Shown here in pieces: positions 18,532 to 26,871 of a stretch of 64,000 nucleotides of DNA (position 1 is the stretch's first letter; each line of letters begins with the position of its first letter). The notes beneath the pieces are model-generated. The model saw only the letters and a program-made list of their open reading frames with translations, was not told the DNA's origin and made no database searches. Origin of the DNA: Portibacter lacus (lineage in GTDB: Bacteria; Bacteroidota; Bacteroidia; Chitinophagales; Saprospiraceae); NCBI RefSeq assembly GCF_021533215.1, contig NZ_JAJNKA010000001.1:496001-560000 (forward strand), written 5' to 3'. The position numbers and the translations under genes were made by a program.

Positions 18532-19245
18532 ATGGAAATTAAAAAGAAAATTTTTCAAGCTTATGAAAAATTGGCAAAAAGTTATAATAATAAAATTGAC
18601 CATAAACCGCATAATGCTTACTACGATAGACCTAATACCCTCAGCCTCTTAAAAGAAGTCAAAGGAAAGAAAATATTAGATGCAGCTTGTGGCCCGGGAA
18701 AATACGCTGAGATCTTAAGTGGAGCAGGAGCAGAAGTAATCGGTTACGATATCAGTCCGAAAATGATCGCATTTGCAAAAGAAAGAAATCCAGGAAATGA
18801 TCAATTCTATGTACATGATATTTCGGAGCCATTTGATAAGATCGAAGATGGTGAAATGGATGTAGTATTGTGTGCATTGGCCTTGCATTATTTAGAAGAC
18901 TGGACGATAACGATGTCTGAATTTTTTAGAGTTTTAAAGGCAGGTGGCCAATTGGTTATTTCGATAGAACATCCATTTTTTGAATACACTTACTTTAAGT
19001 CTGAGAAGTATTTCGAAGTGGAGCATGTTCGGGCGGAGTGGGGCGGTTTCGGAAAACCTGTAGAAGTTAACAGTTATCGTCGACCACTTGCGGAATGCAT
19101 TAACCCGATTTTGCAAGCTGGATTTATGCTCGAAAAAGTACTAGAACCGAAACCCACGGAAGAATTTAAGAAAGCAGATCGCAGATATTATGATAGACTC
19201 AATAAGTTTCCTTCTTTTATGTGCATAAGCGCAGTGAAACCTTAA
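18532..19245 (+). CDS. Class I SAM-dependent methyltransferase
   Basis: A 237-residue methyltransferase of the UbiE/Methyltransf_11 type. Motif I is ILDAACGPGKYAEIL (about 48-62), acidic motif II is VIGYDISPKMI, and motif IV is MDVVLCALALHYLEDW, followed by FRVLKAGGQLVIS. The C-terminal half has a YTYFKSEKYFEVEHVRAEWG insertion that probably shapes the substrate site. The methyl acceptor is unknown. It begins 193 nt after the divergent esterase gene and 31 nt before the sulfatase; a shared transcript with the sulfatase operon is possible. Confidence 0.88.
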   Translation: MEIKKKIFQAYEKLAKSYNNKIDHKPHNAYYDRPNTLSLLKEVKGKKILDAACGPGKYAEILSGAGAEVIGYDISPKMIAFAKERNPGNDQFYVHDISEPFDKIEDGEMDVVLCALALHYLEDWTITMSEFFRVLKAGGQLVISIEHPFFEYTYFKSEKYFEVEHVRAEWGGFGKPVEVNSYRRPLAECINPILQAGFMLEKVLEPKPTEEFKKADRRYYDRLNKFPSFMCISAVKP

Positions 19246-19276
19246 TATTTTTAAAAATTAATACTAATTTTCTCAG

Positions 19277-20815
19277 ATGAAAAGAATTCCTATTTATTTT
19301 TTACTGATAGCATTACTTACTGTAAGTTGTAAGTCAGATGAAAAGAAAACAACGGAAGATGGAAAGCCCAATATCGTTTTCCTCTTTGCTGATGACATGA
19401 CCTATACCGCAATCCATGCGCTCGGAAATGAAGAAATTCACACCCCTAACTTGGATAGACTAGTCCAGAACGGAACAAGCTTTACACATACTTATAACAT
19501 GGGTGGATGGAATGGTGCCATTTGCGCAGCTTCTAGAGCGATGATGATCTCAGGTAGACACTTGTGGAGAGCAAATGAATATAAAAAGAACTGGGGTAAG
19601 GATGATACGGTTGCCATCCATAATACTTGGGGAAAGCTAATGGAGAAAGGTGGATATGATACATACATGACTGGAAAGTGGCATGTGGGAGCACCTGCAG
19701 ATAAAGTTTTCCAACATTCGAAGCACATCAGACCAGGAATGCCGAAGGACGCTTGGGGGAAAGCTCAAGTTGGACGGAAATTTAATGAAGTAGTTGGGAA
19801 GCAAAAAATAGATGGTAGATTAGTAACTGCGGACGATATCATGCCAGTAGGTTATAATCGACCGAAGAGCGAGGATGATGATTCTTGGGATCCAGCAGAT
19901 CCAAAGTTTGGAGGTTTCTGGGAAGGCGGAAAACACTGGAGTGAAGTTTTAAAAGATGATGCGCTAGAATACATCGACATGGCGAAGGATAAAGACAATC
20001 CGTTCTTCATGTACTTAGCATTTAATGCACCTCATGACCCAAGACAAGCACCACAAGAATATTTAGATATGTATTCATTGGATAATATATCAGTTCCAGC
20101 AAGTTTTTTACCTGAATATCCTGATAAGGAATTAATGGGGAATGGACGTGGACTTAGAGATGAAGCCTTGGCTCCTTATCCAAGAACAGAATATGCAGTT
20201 AAAGTAAATATTAAAGAATATTACGCAATCATCACACACTTAGATGCACAGATCGGAGAAATATTGGATGCTTTAGAAGCTTCTGGGAAAATGGATAATA
20301 CCTATATTTTCTTTTCGGCGGATCACGGATTAGCAGTAGGGAAGCATGGATTAATCGGCAAGCAGTCTATGTATGATCACAGCGTGCGACCACCTATGAT
20401 GGTGATGGGTCCAGGTATTCCCAAAGGAGAACGTATTGATTCAGATGTATATCTACAAGATATTATGGCGACTTCTTTAGACATAGCGGGAATTGAAAAA
20501 CCAGATTACGTGGAGTTCAAAAGTTTCCTGCCGCAAGCAAAGGGAATATCGAAAGAAAAGAATTACGACGAAATATATGGTGCATATATTAATGTTCAGC
20601 GAATGATCAGAAAAGATGGTTACAAGCTCATTGTTTATCCTAAAAGCGAAACGGTGTTGTTATTTGACCTTACTGAAGATCCTGAAGAAATTACGAATAT
20701 TGCTGCCAATGATGATCAGCACGATCGAGTAAAGTCGATGTTTGAAGATTTGATGAAGTTGCAGGTTGAAATGGATGATAAACTTTCCCTTCAAGAAATC
20801 TACAATCAAATATGA
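19277..20815 (+). CDS. Sulfatase lipoprotein (formylglycine-dependent, type I)
   Basis: A 512-residue sulfatase. The N-terminus is a lipoprotein signal with lipobox TVSC (Cys18), so the enzyme should be membrane-anchored. NIVFLFADDMTY supplies the metal-binding Asp pair (39-40). Cys83 in the motif CAASRAMMISGR would become formylglycine (C-x-A-x-R variant), with the following GKWHVG, a DHG motif and KQSMYDHS completing the active site. It removes sulfate esters from a polysaccharide or other organosulfate. Its stop overlaps the ATG of the FAD oxidoreductase by 4 nt. Confidence 0.92.
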   Translation: MKRIPIYFLLIALLTVSCKSDEKKTTEDGKPNIVFLFADDMTYTAIHALGNEEIHTPNLDRLVQNGTSFTHTYNMGGWNGAICAASRAMMISGRHLWRANEYKKNWGKDDTVAIHNTWGKLMEKGGYDTYMTGKWHVGAPADKVFQHSKHIRPGMPKDAWGKAQVGRKFNEVVGKQKIDGRLVTADDIMPVGYNRPKSEDDDSWDPADPKFGGFWEGGKHWSEVLKDDALEYIDMAKDKDNPFFMYLAFNAPHDPRQAPQEYLDMYSLDNISVPASFLPEYPDKELMGNGRGLRDEALAPYPRTEYAVKVNIKEYYAIITHLDAQIGEILDALEASGKMDNTYIFFSADHGLAVGKHGLIGKQSMYDHSVRPPMMVMGPGIPKGERIDSDVYLQDIMATSLDIAGIEKPDYVEFKSFLPQAKGISKEKNYDEIYGAYINVQRMIRKDGYKLIVYPKSETVLLFDLTEDPEEITNIAANDDQHDRVKSMFEDLMKLQVEMDDKLSLQEIYNQI

Positions 20816-22593
20816 AAAGAACTTTAATTGTTTTCCTAAGCTTGGTTATAAGTATTGCGACTTCTTTTGCGCAAGATCGATTTTTAATAGAAGCAGAGTC
20901 ATTTTCTGATAAAGGAGGATGGGTTGTAGATCCTCAATTTGTTGAGCAAGTTGGATCTTCTTATTTAATGGCACATGGCATGGGTATTCCAGTTCGGAAT
21001 GCATCTACAGAAATAGAAGTTACAAGTAAAGGGGAATACCAAGTTTGGGTTCGAACTAAAGATTGGGCGCCTGGACCTTGGGATGCGCCGGGCCGTTTTT
21101 TCTTAAAGGTCAATGGGATTCAGTTAAGCCAAGAGTTGGGTGTGATTCCAGAATGGAATTGGCAGAAAGCAGGTAGTGTAACTTTTGATAAGAAGGTCAA
21201 TGTTATCGAATTAGTTGATCTGACAGGATTTAATGGTCGATGTGATGCGATTTATTTTACAAAAGGTACGGATGTTCCTCCGAATGAATGGGAAGAGTTA
21301 TTGGCCTGGAGACAGGAAATCGGAAAAGAGCCAATGGTTCCTGCTAAAACGCAGCATTATGATTTAGTTATCACTGGTGGAGGAATAGCAGGTTGTGCAG
21401 CGGCAATTGCGGCAGCAGAAGAAGGGCTTAAAGTTGCATTGATTCATGATCGACCTTTACTTGGTGGAAATGCGAGCAGTGAAATAAGAGTTCATACGCT
21501 TGGAATTTACGGGAAATACGAGCGAATTCTTAGAAAAATAGATACAGAGCATTATCCGAATGGCTCGATCGAAGCAGAAAAAGATCAGGAAAAACGAGAC
21601 CTTAATGTAAAGAGTTATCAGAATATTGATCTTCATTTAAACTGGAGAGCATATGATGCGCATGCAGAAAATGAAGAAATTAAATATGTGGATGCTAGAC
21701 ATACGCATACAGGAGAAAGAATCAGGTTCGAAGCTCCTTTGTTCGTTGATGCGACGGGAGATGGATGGATTGGTTATTGGGCAGGAGCGGATTATTCCTA
21801 TGGGCGAGAAAGTGTGTATAAATATGGAGAGGAATGGACGAAGCACGGTGAATTATGGAGTCCGGAGAAGGCGGATAATGTGGTTATGGGATCTTCGATT
21901 CTGTTTCAAACGTCAAAGAGGGCTGCTAAAAGTGAGTTCCCTGATGTTCCCTGGGCAAAACCTGTAGCTCAAGAGCATAAGGCTGTCGCAGGGGAATGGT
22001 ATTGGGAGTTTTCCAGAAATGACTTACACCAAATTGACGATGCAGAAGAAATTAGAGACCATATGTTAAAGGCTATTTATGGTTCTTTTTCTAATGCCAA
22101 AGAACTCACCGAAAATGATGAATATGCTTTGGATTGGGTATCTTATCTGGTAGGGAAACGAGAGTCTAGACGATTAATTGGGGATCATGTATTTACCTTC
22201 AATGATGTAACAGGATTAACCAAATTTCAAGATTCAGTTGTACAGGAAGAAAGAGAAGTTGACATTCATTTTCAGCAAAACTTAAAAGACGAAAGTAAAC
22301 CAGATTTTCTTTCGAAGGCCTTGTTTTATAGAACACCGAAATACTATATTCCTTACCGAAGTTTATATTCTCGGAACATTAGTAACTTGTTTATGGCTGG
22401 GAGGAATTTTAGTTGTTCACACGTGGGCCTGGGTGGTCCAAGAGTAATGAGAACAACAGGTCAGATGGGAGCAGCGGTAGGTTTTGCAGCTTCTATTTGT
22501 AAGAAATACAATGCTAATCCGCGGGACGTTTACGAAAAGTACCTAGCAGAATACATGCAACTTATTGAAGATCAGAAATATCTTAAACCATAA
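20812..22593 (+). CDS. Exported FAD-dependent oxidoreductase with N-terminal carbohydrate-binding-like domain
   Basis: A 593-residue protein with a signal peptide (MKRTLIVFLSLVISIATSFA). Residues about 22-160 form a beta-sandwich resembling golvesin or CBM-like domains (LIEAESFSDKGGW ... GEYQVWVRTKDW). From about 182 the FAD domain begins DLVITGGGIAGCAAAIAAAE (Rossmann GxGxxG) and PLLGGNASSEIRVH; near the end MAGRNFSCSHVGLGGPRVM closes the flavin site. Such FAD_oxidored proteins are common in polysaccharide loci of marine bacteria and Planctomycetes. It is translationally coupled to the sulfatase, implying a common substrate. Confidence 0.85.
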   Translation: MKRTLIVFLSLVISIATSFAQDRFLIEAESFSDKGGWVVDPQFVEQVGSSYLMAHGMGIPVRNASTEIEVTSKGEYQVWVRTKDWAPGPWDAPGRFFLKVNGIQLSQELGVIPEWNWQKAGSVTFDKKVNVIELVDLTGFNGRCDAIYFTKGTDVPPNEWEELLAWRQEIGKEPMVPAKTQHYDLVITGGGIAGCAAAIAAAEEGLKVALIHDRPLLGGNASSEIRVHTLGIYGKYERILRKIDTEHYPNGSIEAEKDQEKRDLNVKSYQNIDLHLNWRAYDAHAENEEIKYVDARHTHTGERIRFEAPLFVDATGDGWIGYWAGADYSYGRESVYKYGEEWTKHGELWSPEKADNVVMGSSILFQTSKRAAKSEFPDVPWAKPVAQEHKAVAGEWYWEFSRNDLHQIDDAEEIRDHMLKAIYGSFSNAKELTENDEYALDWVSYLVGKRESRRLIGDHVFTFNDVTGLTKFQDSVVQEEREVDIHFQQNLKDESKPDFLSKALFYRTPKYYIPYRSLYSRNISNLFMAGRNFSCSHVGLGGPRVMRTTGQMGAAVGFAASICKKYNANPRDVYEKYLAEYMQLIEDQKYLKP

Positions 22594-22599
22594 GAGGAA

Positions 22600-23688
22600 T
22601 TGAAATTTATCATCACTTTCGTATTAATGGTCAGCATCCTTGGGTATAGCCATCTTCCGAAGAATCCCACCAAGTTTCTTTCTGGAGATCGCTTGCAAAA
22701 GGACTGGGTGGAAAGTGAGTTAACATTTATTGATCATGGATTAGATACGCTGTATGGTCAGGAAGTTTATTTGTTGTATAATGACAGCGGGATTCCTCAG
22801 ATATACTATGCGGATGTCTTAGCGGATGTGTGCATTGACGGACTATGTAAGCCACTGTTCATAGAGTTGTACTGGGATCTTTTAGGTCAATATTCAGGTT
22901 TCGGTGTATATCCAGATGAACTTTTGAGCAAATTTGACCACGATTTATTTACAGAACAAGATTATGAAAAACTAGATCGATTACTTGCTGATCCATATTC
23001 CAAATTAGAAGGCAAGAAACTGACCGATTTATATGATCCTAGTAAGAAAAGAGAAAAAGTTATTGAGTTTAAAGGAAAGGAGGTGGATGGGATAAGTGGA
23101 GCTACGAAGAAAGAGATCAAAGAGACGGTTGTAGAAGGTGCTTTGTATTCTTGTTTTACGCTATGGCAATTGGCCAATGGAGAAATTAGCGTAAGAATAA
23201 AGGAAAATTTGTCTGGCATTTATACGCCAGCATTAGCTCAGGATTTCATGGAATCTGGAATTTCTGATTATCAGGTTTATGCGATAAAGCAATTTGACGA
23301 TCAAGATTTTACTAGATATTTAAAGGAAGTGACAATGGTAATTCTGCAGGCAAGACCATTAGATCGAGCTTGGATTTTGAAGGAATTACCTTTAGAAATA
23401 TGGAAGAACACAACTTTTGTAGATTCGATTTATTCAAATTATGCGGGCTTTGATTCGAATACCAAAACACTTTTGGTGAATAAGTTAAGTTTGTCGACAG
23501 AAAAGGCAGCTTTGTATTTATCATCTAACTTGAAGGAGATGACTAAAAATCAGATCAAAACCTTTCTAGATTCACTTTCAGAAATAACGCCAGAAATCAT
23601 GGAGAATTTGGTCGCTTTTTCAGAGGATGAGCAGAATATTTATGGGTATTTGGGTATTTGGTGGATGATGGAGTACAAGCGGAGGTGA
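22600..23688 (+). CDS. Exported protein with FMN-binding-like motif
   Basis: A 362-residue protein that starts at a TTG 6 nt after the oxidoreductase stop, preceded by GAGGA. The N-terminus is a signal peptide (FIITFVLMVSILGYS). I do not recognise the family with certainty. Residues about 165-190 read VDGISGATKKEIKETVVEGA, resembling the DxxSGAT(S/T) site of FMN-binding domains where flavin is attached to Thr, but the residue after SGAT is Lys. The segment CIDGLCKPLFIELYWDLLG lies before it. The C-terminal 150 residues are helical repeats. Being third in the sulfatase/FAD operon, it may pass electrons or bind a flavin. Confidence 0.6.
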   Translation: MKFIITFVLMVSILGYSHLPKNPTKFLSGDRLQKDWVESELTFIDHGLDTLYGQEVYLLYNDSGIPQIYYADVLADVCIDGLCKPLFIELYWDLLGQYSGFGVYPDELLSKFDHDLFTEQDYEKLDRLLADPYSKLEGKKLTDLYDPSKKREKVIEFKGKEVDGISGATKKEIKETVVEGALYSCFTLWQLANGEISVRIKENLSGIYTPALAQDFMESGISDYQVYAIKQFDDQDFTRYLKEVTMVILQARPLDRAWILKELPLEIWKNTTFVDSIYSNYAGFDSNTKTLLVNKLSLSTEKAALYLSSNLKEMTKNQIKTFLDSLSEITPEIMENLVAFSEDEQNIYGYLGIWWMMEYKRR

Positions 23689-23951
23689 CGATCTGGAGGA
23701 AAGAATTAAAAATTAAGGATTTTGCCAAAGGAAGGAAGTTGAGAATTGAGACGGTTTCACCTGCATTCATCAAATGGACGAAGGATGACTGGAAGACCGT
23801 TAATGAAGTAGACACAGAGGATATGTGTTTGGGGATTCATTATACGGATCTACCTACGGAATCGATGGAAGAAGGGCAACTCAAATTTACTATTTATTGG
23901 AAAGAATCTGAAAAATGGGATGGTAAGAACTATGAAGTGAATATTGTTTAG
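23658..23951 (+). pseudogene. Orphan fragment resembling the C-terminus of GH15 glucan 1,4-alpha-glucosidases
   Basis: An open stretch of 97 codons in a different frame from the gene before it, overlapping that gene's end by 31 nt. No good start: only a TTG at 23658, and the frame is closed upstream by TGA at 23628. The residues GRKLRIETVSPAFIKWTKDD, KTVNEVDTEDMCLGIHYTDL and KFTIYWKESEKWDGKNYEV match what I know of the C-terminal beta domain of bacterial GH15 glucoamylases (LRIELxxPAxVxWxxDxW...TxDTGLGxHVxDLP...FTxxWxxxxxWEGxxFxV). The catalytic (alpha/alpha)6 barrel is absent, so it is either a remnant or a small standalone protein. Confidence 0.55.
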
Positions 23952-23992
23952 AGGGGGAAAGCATTGAGTGGTGAGCTTTGAGTTTAAAAAAT

Positions 23993-24017
23993 TTGATAGA
24001 ATCATCTCCAGTGATCC
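23993..24017 (+). repeat. 25-bp dispersed repeat, copy 2
   Basis: TTGATAGAATCATCTCCAGT plus GATCC; 22 of 25 positions match 15183-15207. It lies 42 nt after the stop of the GH15-like fragment. Confidence 0.6.
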
Positions 24018-24231
24018 TAGGAAATTTTTTAGGACGAAATTTAATCAAAAAATAAAAGGAAAGTAGGGAACCATGAATGACGTGCTTTGATGGTAATGAT
24101 TTGATAGACTGACTTCCATAGAAATGCATCACTTTTTCGCGTCCCACAAATCCTAGCTTGAAAAGCGACACATTAGATCAGTGCCTGATGTTATCACTTT
24201 CCGTGAGACTCAATGATCCATCTGTAATTTA

Positions 24232-25221
24232 TCATAAGCAAATGATTGTAAGATCTCCTGAAATATAGTCATTTTCTATAGTCTGTGTTCCAGCATAAAC
24301 TTTGTTTTGAGATAAATTTTGAGCCATTTGAACTGCAGCATAAGCATTTATCTTACCTGCTCTTGTTATACTCGAGTTTGCATTTGGTGGAATAGGATCT
24401 GCAGTTTGTACAAGAATTTCTTCTATAGCTGCAGGTGTAAGGCAAGGATTTACATCGATCATGAGCGAAACTACACCAGCTAATAATGGAGTTCCCATTG
24501 ACGTCCCTGCTGTTATACCATTTCCACCAGGACCACAACCTTGTCCTTCCTTTGTACTATTTAATCCTTCAGTGTCAACTAGAACATCAAGATTCTGATT
24601 GTGTCCTGAACCTCCTGAACTATTGTATTGATTGTATTGTCCATTTCTATAGCATCTTCCTACATGTATTACACCAGGTACATCTTCATAGGCCTGGTGA
24701 TATTAATCTAGACCAGCAACTAATACAACAGTTCCATTTTGAGTTGCTGTTACCATAGTTGCTCTAGAAATAGTATTCCAAGCAGAAATGCTTATAATTT
24801 GATAACCTTTATTTGATGCATCAATAATATTACTATTATTAGCATACTGCCCCCTATAAGCAGCTACTCTTGAGTTTCCGCCAGAACCAGCACTGCAAGT
24901 TCCATTATTTCGGATACCAACCGCAGCTCCAACAGACTGTACACCATGATTAAGATCTTGATTTATAGGGTTGTTTGTACCATATTTGTATGGAATTTTT
25001 CCCACCAAATCAAAATGTTCATCATCGATATATTTATCCATAATTGCAATAATGATATTTTGATTTCCATTACTCAAGGTCCAAGCGCATGGAATTTGCA
25101 TGCCATTAAATAAAGCGCTGTTTGCCATCGGATCAGTCGGTGGGGAACAGCTTTGAGAAATTAAATTGGGGGTAATCATTATTAAAGAAATGAAAAGCCC
25201 TAGAATTTAAAATTTTTTCAT
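24232..25221 (-). pseudogene. Subtilisin-like (S8) serine protease, interrupted by two in-frame TAA codons
   Basis: Read from the ATG at 25221 the frame is MKKF-TAA (25207-25209), then ILGLFISLIMITPNLISQ, which together make a proper signal peptide. It continues through IIIAIMDKYIDDEHFDL (catalytic Asp), LNHGVQSVGAAVG (catalytic His) and VVLVAGLD to a second TAA (24703-24705), then YHQAYEDVPGVIHVGRCYR and GITAGTSMGTPLLAGVVSLM (catalytic Ser). All pieces are in one frame, with no indel. The oxyanion Asn usual after AG is Leu here. The 3' end stops after SGDLTIICL and seems truncated relative to a sorting domain. The longest unbroken stretches are 25179-24703 and 24498-24232. Confidence 0.8.
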
Positions 25222-25467
25222 ATAAATAATTTAAAATGTTAAAAAATTAAATAAGGTGTTAATTCACTATGTTAATATTTAATTACTAATAAATCATTAT
25301 TTGCAATGTTAAGTTTTTTTCAAATTTGTCATTTTTGTCTTATAGGTTTATGTTTTAAAATGAATATTAAAATTATGTGGAATCAGAGGTAACATAAATT
25401 ATTTTCATATTAATTTTTAATACTTTGAAAATATTCAACTTTAATTTCTGATTCCCATTGTAAATAT

Positions 25468-25475
25468 TATCTTTG
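25468..25475 (+). promoter_or_regulatory. Bacteroidota -7 element (TATCTTTG) for yceD-rpmF
   Basis: TATCTTTG matches the Bacteroidota -7 consensus TAnnTTTG and lies 25 nt before the ATG of the yceD-like gene, fitting a short leader. A clear -33 TTTG was not seen. Confidence 0.55.
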
Positions 25476-25500
25476 CACTCCTTTTGAAAAGTAAATTGTT

Positions 25501-26046
25501 ATGAAGAGTCATAATATTTTCAACATTCCCTTTAAAACGGCGAAATTAGGTCTTCATGAATATCATTTTCAAGTGGACGATAATTTCTTTGCTAATTTTG
25601 AAGATAGTGTTGTTGAGAAAGGGAAATTTGACATAAAAGTGAACATGGATAAGAAGGAAACCATGTTGGACCTTGAATTTGAAATTAAAGGTTCGATAAA
25701 TAATCCTTGTGATCGATGTTTAGCATCTATAGATGTTCCAGTGGAAGCAATGGAAAGAATAGTTGTCAAATTTGATGATTTTGGTAAAGAAGATACCGAC
25801 GAAGTAATTTATATTAGTACTGAAGAAACCAATCTGAATGTTGCTAATCTGATTTATGAATTTGTTTCACTCTCTCTACCGATATCAAATACCATTGATT
25901 GTGAAGCAAATGATTATGAGTTTTGTGATCAAAAAGTTTTAGATTACTACGATGAACTCGAAGAACAATCTGAAAAATTAGAAGAAGAAGAAATAGAGGA
26001 ACAGAGTAAAATCTGGGACGCATTAAAAGATATTAAGTTAAACTAA
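25501..26046 (+). CDS. yceD: YceD/DUF177 family protein
   Basis: A 181-residue protein of the YceD (DUF177) family, nearly always found just before the gene for ribosomal protein L32, as here (12 nt). The family core is visible: a beta-rich N-terminal part, the CDRC pair (about residues 75-78) preceded by GSINNP, and a second Cys pair (about 140-148) near NTIDCEANDYEFC that could complete a metal site. The C-terminus is a Glu-rich helix ending IWDALKDIKL. Relatives in other bacteria and plants are linked to 23S rRNA metabolism. Confidence 0.88.
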   Translation: MKSHNIFNIPFKTAKLGLHEYHFQVDDNFFANFEDSVVEKGKFDIKVNMDKKETMLDLEFEIKGSINNPCDRCLASIDVPVEAMERIVVKFDDFGKEDTDEVIYISTEETNLNVANLIYEFVSLSLPISNTIDCEANDYEFCDQKVLDYYDELEEQSEKLEEEEIEEQSKIWDALKDIKLN

Positions 26047-26058
26047 AAATATAGGGAT

Positions 26059-26250
26059 ATGGCACATCCAAAGTCGAGGATCTCAAAACAGAGAAAAAGA
26101 AAGAGAAGAACGCACAAAAAGGCGACTGCTCCTCAGATTGCTATCTGTAAAAATACAGGTGAAGCACATCTTTACCACAGAGCTTACTGGTCAGAAGGTA
26201 GTATGTTCTATAAGGGTAAGGTAGTGATACAAGCAGCAGAGGAAGTATAA
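26059..26250 (+). CDS. rpmF: 50S ribosomal protein L32
   Basis: 63 residues, beginning [20 protein letters not shown], the standard bacterial L32 start (xxPKxRxSxxRxxxRRxH). It goes on to [14 protein letters not shown] and YKGKVVI. Only one cysteine is present, so this is the zinc-free (C-minus) form. It is co-transcribed with yceD and followed by an intrinsic terminator. The plsX/fabH genes often found after rpmF in other phyla are not here. Confidence 0.96.
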   Translation: MAHPKSRISKQRKRKRRTHKKATAPQIAICKNTGEAHLYHRAYWSEGSMFYKGKVVIQAAEEV

Positions 26251-26272
26251 ACTTCCACTTAAGAAATATAGA

Positions 26273-26317
26273 ATAGCTCCTTTTCCTTTATGGATTAGGG
26301 GCTATTTGTGTTTTTTT
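26273..26317 (+). terminator. Intrinsic terminator after rpmF
   Basis: An 8-bp stem (ATAGCTCC / GGGGCTAT, one G-U pair) with a 17-nt loop, followed by a T-rich run ending in seven Ts. It lies 23 nt after the rpmF stop. Confidence 0.75.
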
Positions 26318-26439
26318 GAAAATATTTTCACTTGACTAAATTCTACATTTTTTGGGATAGCCATAGCTTGATTGAAGAAAATGTAAGATTTATTCGAATT
26401 CTTAGCCGCATTTTTACCTAACAATAAAAAATCAATCCA

Positions 26440-26820
26440 ATGAAAAAAATTATAAACACAGAGAAAGCGCCTTCACCTGTTGGACCTTATAATCAGTCCG
26501 TGATGGCTGGAAATACACTTTATGTTTCTGGACAGATTGCCTTAGATCCATCAAGTGGGGAATTAATCACCTCTGATATTGAAACGGAAACACATCAAGT
26601 CATGAAAAATTTGACAGCTGTGCTTGAAGCAGCTGATATGACTTTCGATAATATCGTTAAGTGTTCTGTTTTTGTCGCTGATATGGAAATGTACAGTAGA
26701 ATTAATGCAGTGTATGCAGAATATTTTGATGAAGATACTGCTCCAGCAAGGGAATTAGTGGAAGTCGCTAACTTACCGAAATATGTCAATGTAGAGATTT
26801 CTGTAATTGCCGTAAAGTAA
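26440..26820 (+). CDS. RidA family enamine/imine deaminase
   Basis: 126 residues, typical RidA (YjgF/YER057c/UK114) length. Signature pieces: PSPVGPYNQSVMAGNTLYVS, GQIALDPSSGEL, and APARELVEVANLPKYVNVEI, which contains the substrate-binding Arg104 and the downstream Glu. RidA hydrolyses reactive 2-aminoacrylate and related imines made by PLP enzymes, protecting them from damage. It has its own intergenic space upstream and sits 51 nt before trpS. The usual PARS/T is PARE here, a small deviation. Confidence 0.92.
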   Translation: MKKIINTEKAPSPVGPYNQSVMAGNTLYVSGQIALDPSSGELITSDIETETHQVMKNLTAVLEAADMTFDNIVKCSVFVADMEMYSRINAVYAEYFDEDTAPARELVEVANLPKYVNVEISVIAVK

Positions 26821-26871
26821 AATTGGTCGAAGTAGAAGGCTAATAATAAATAACAAATAACAAAAGACTAG

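Noticed and set aside
22600-23951. A single frameshifted gene joining the FMN-like protein and the GH15-like fragment
   Set aside because: The first frame ends naturally, and the second matches a different family's C-terminus. No one-base shift yields a known fusion.
12791-23951. A classical SusC/SusD polysaccharide utilisation locus
   Set aside because: No SusC-like TonB receptor or SusD lipoprotein is present, so only a loose polysaccharide cluster is claimed.
24486-24758. Plus-strand 90-codon frame within the subtilase region
   Set aside because: It lies opposite the protease motifs and has no recognisable family features; a shadow of the minus-strand frame.
24232-25221. Stop-codon readthrough or TAA recoding in the subtilase
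   Set aside because: No recoding signal is visible, and other genes in the window end at TAA normally. Pseudogene or sequence error is simpler.
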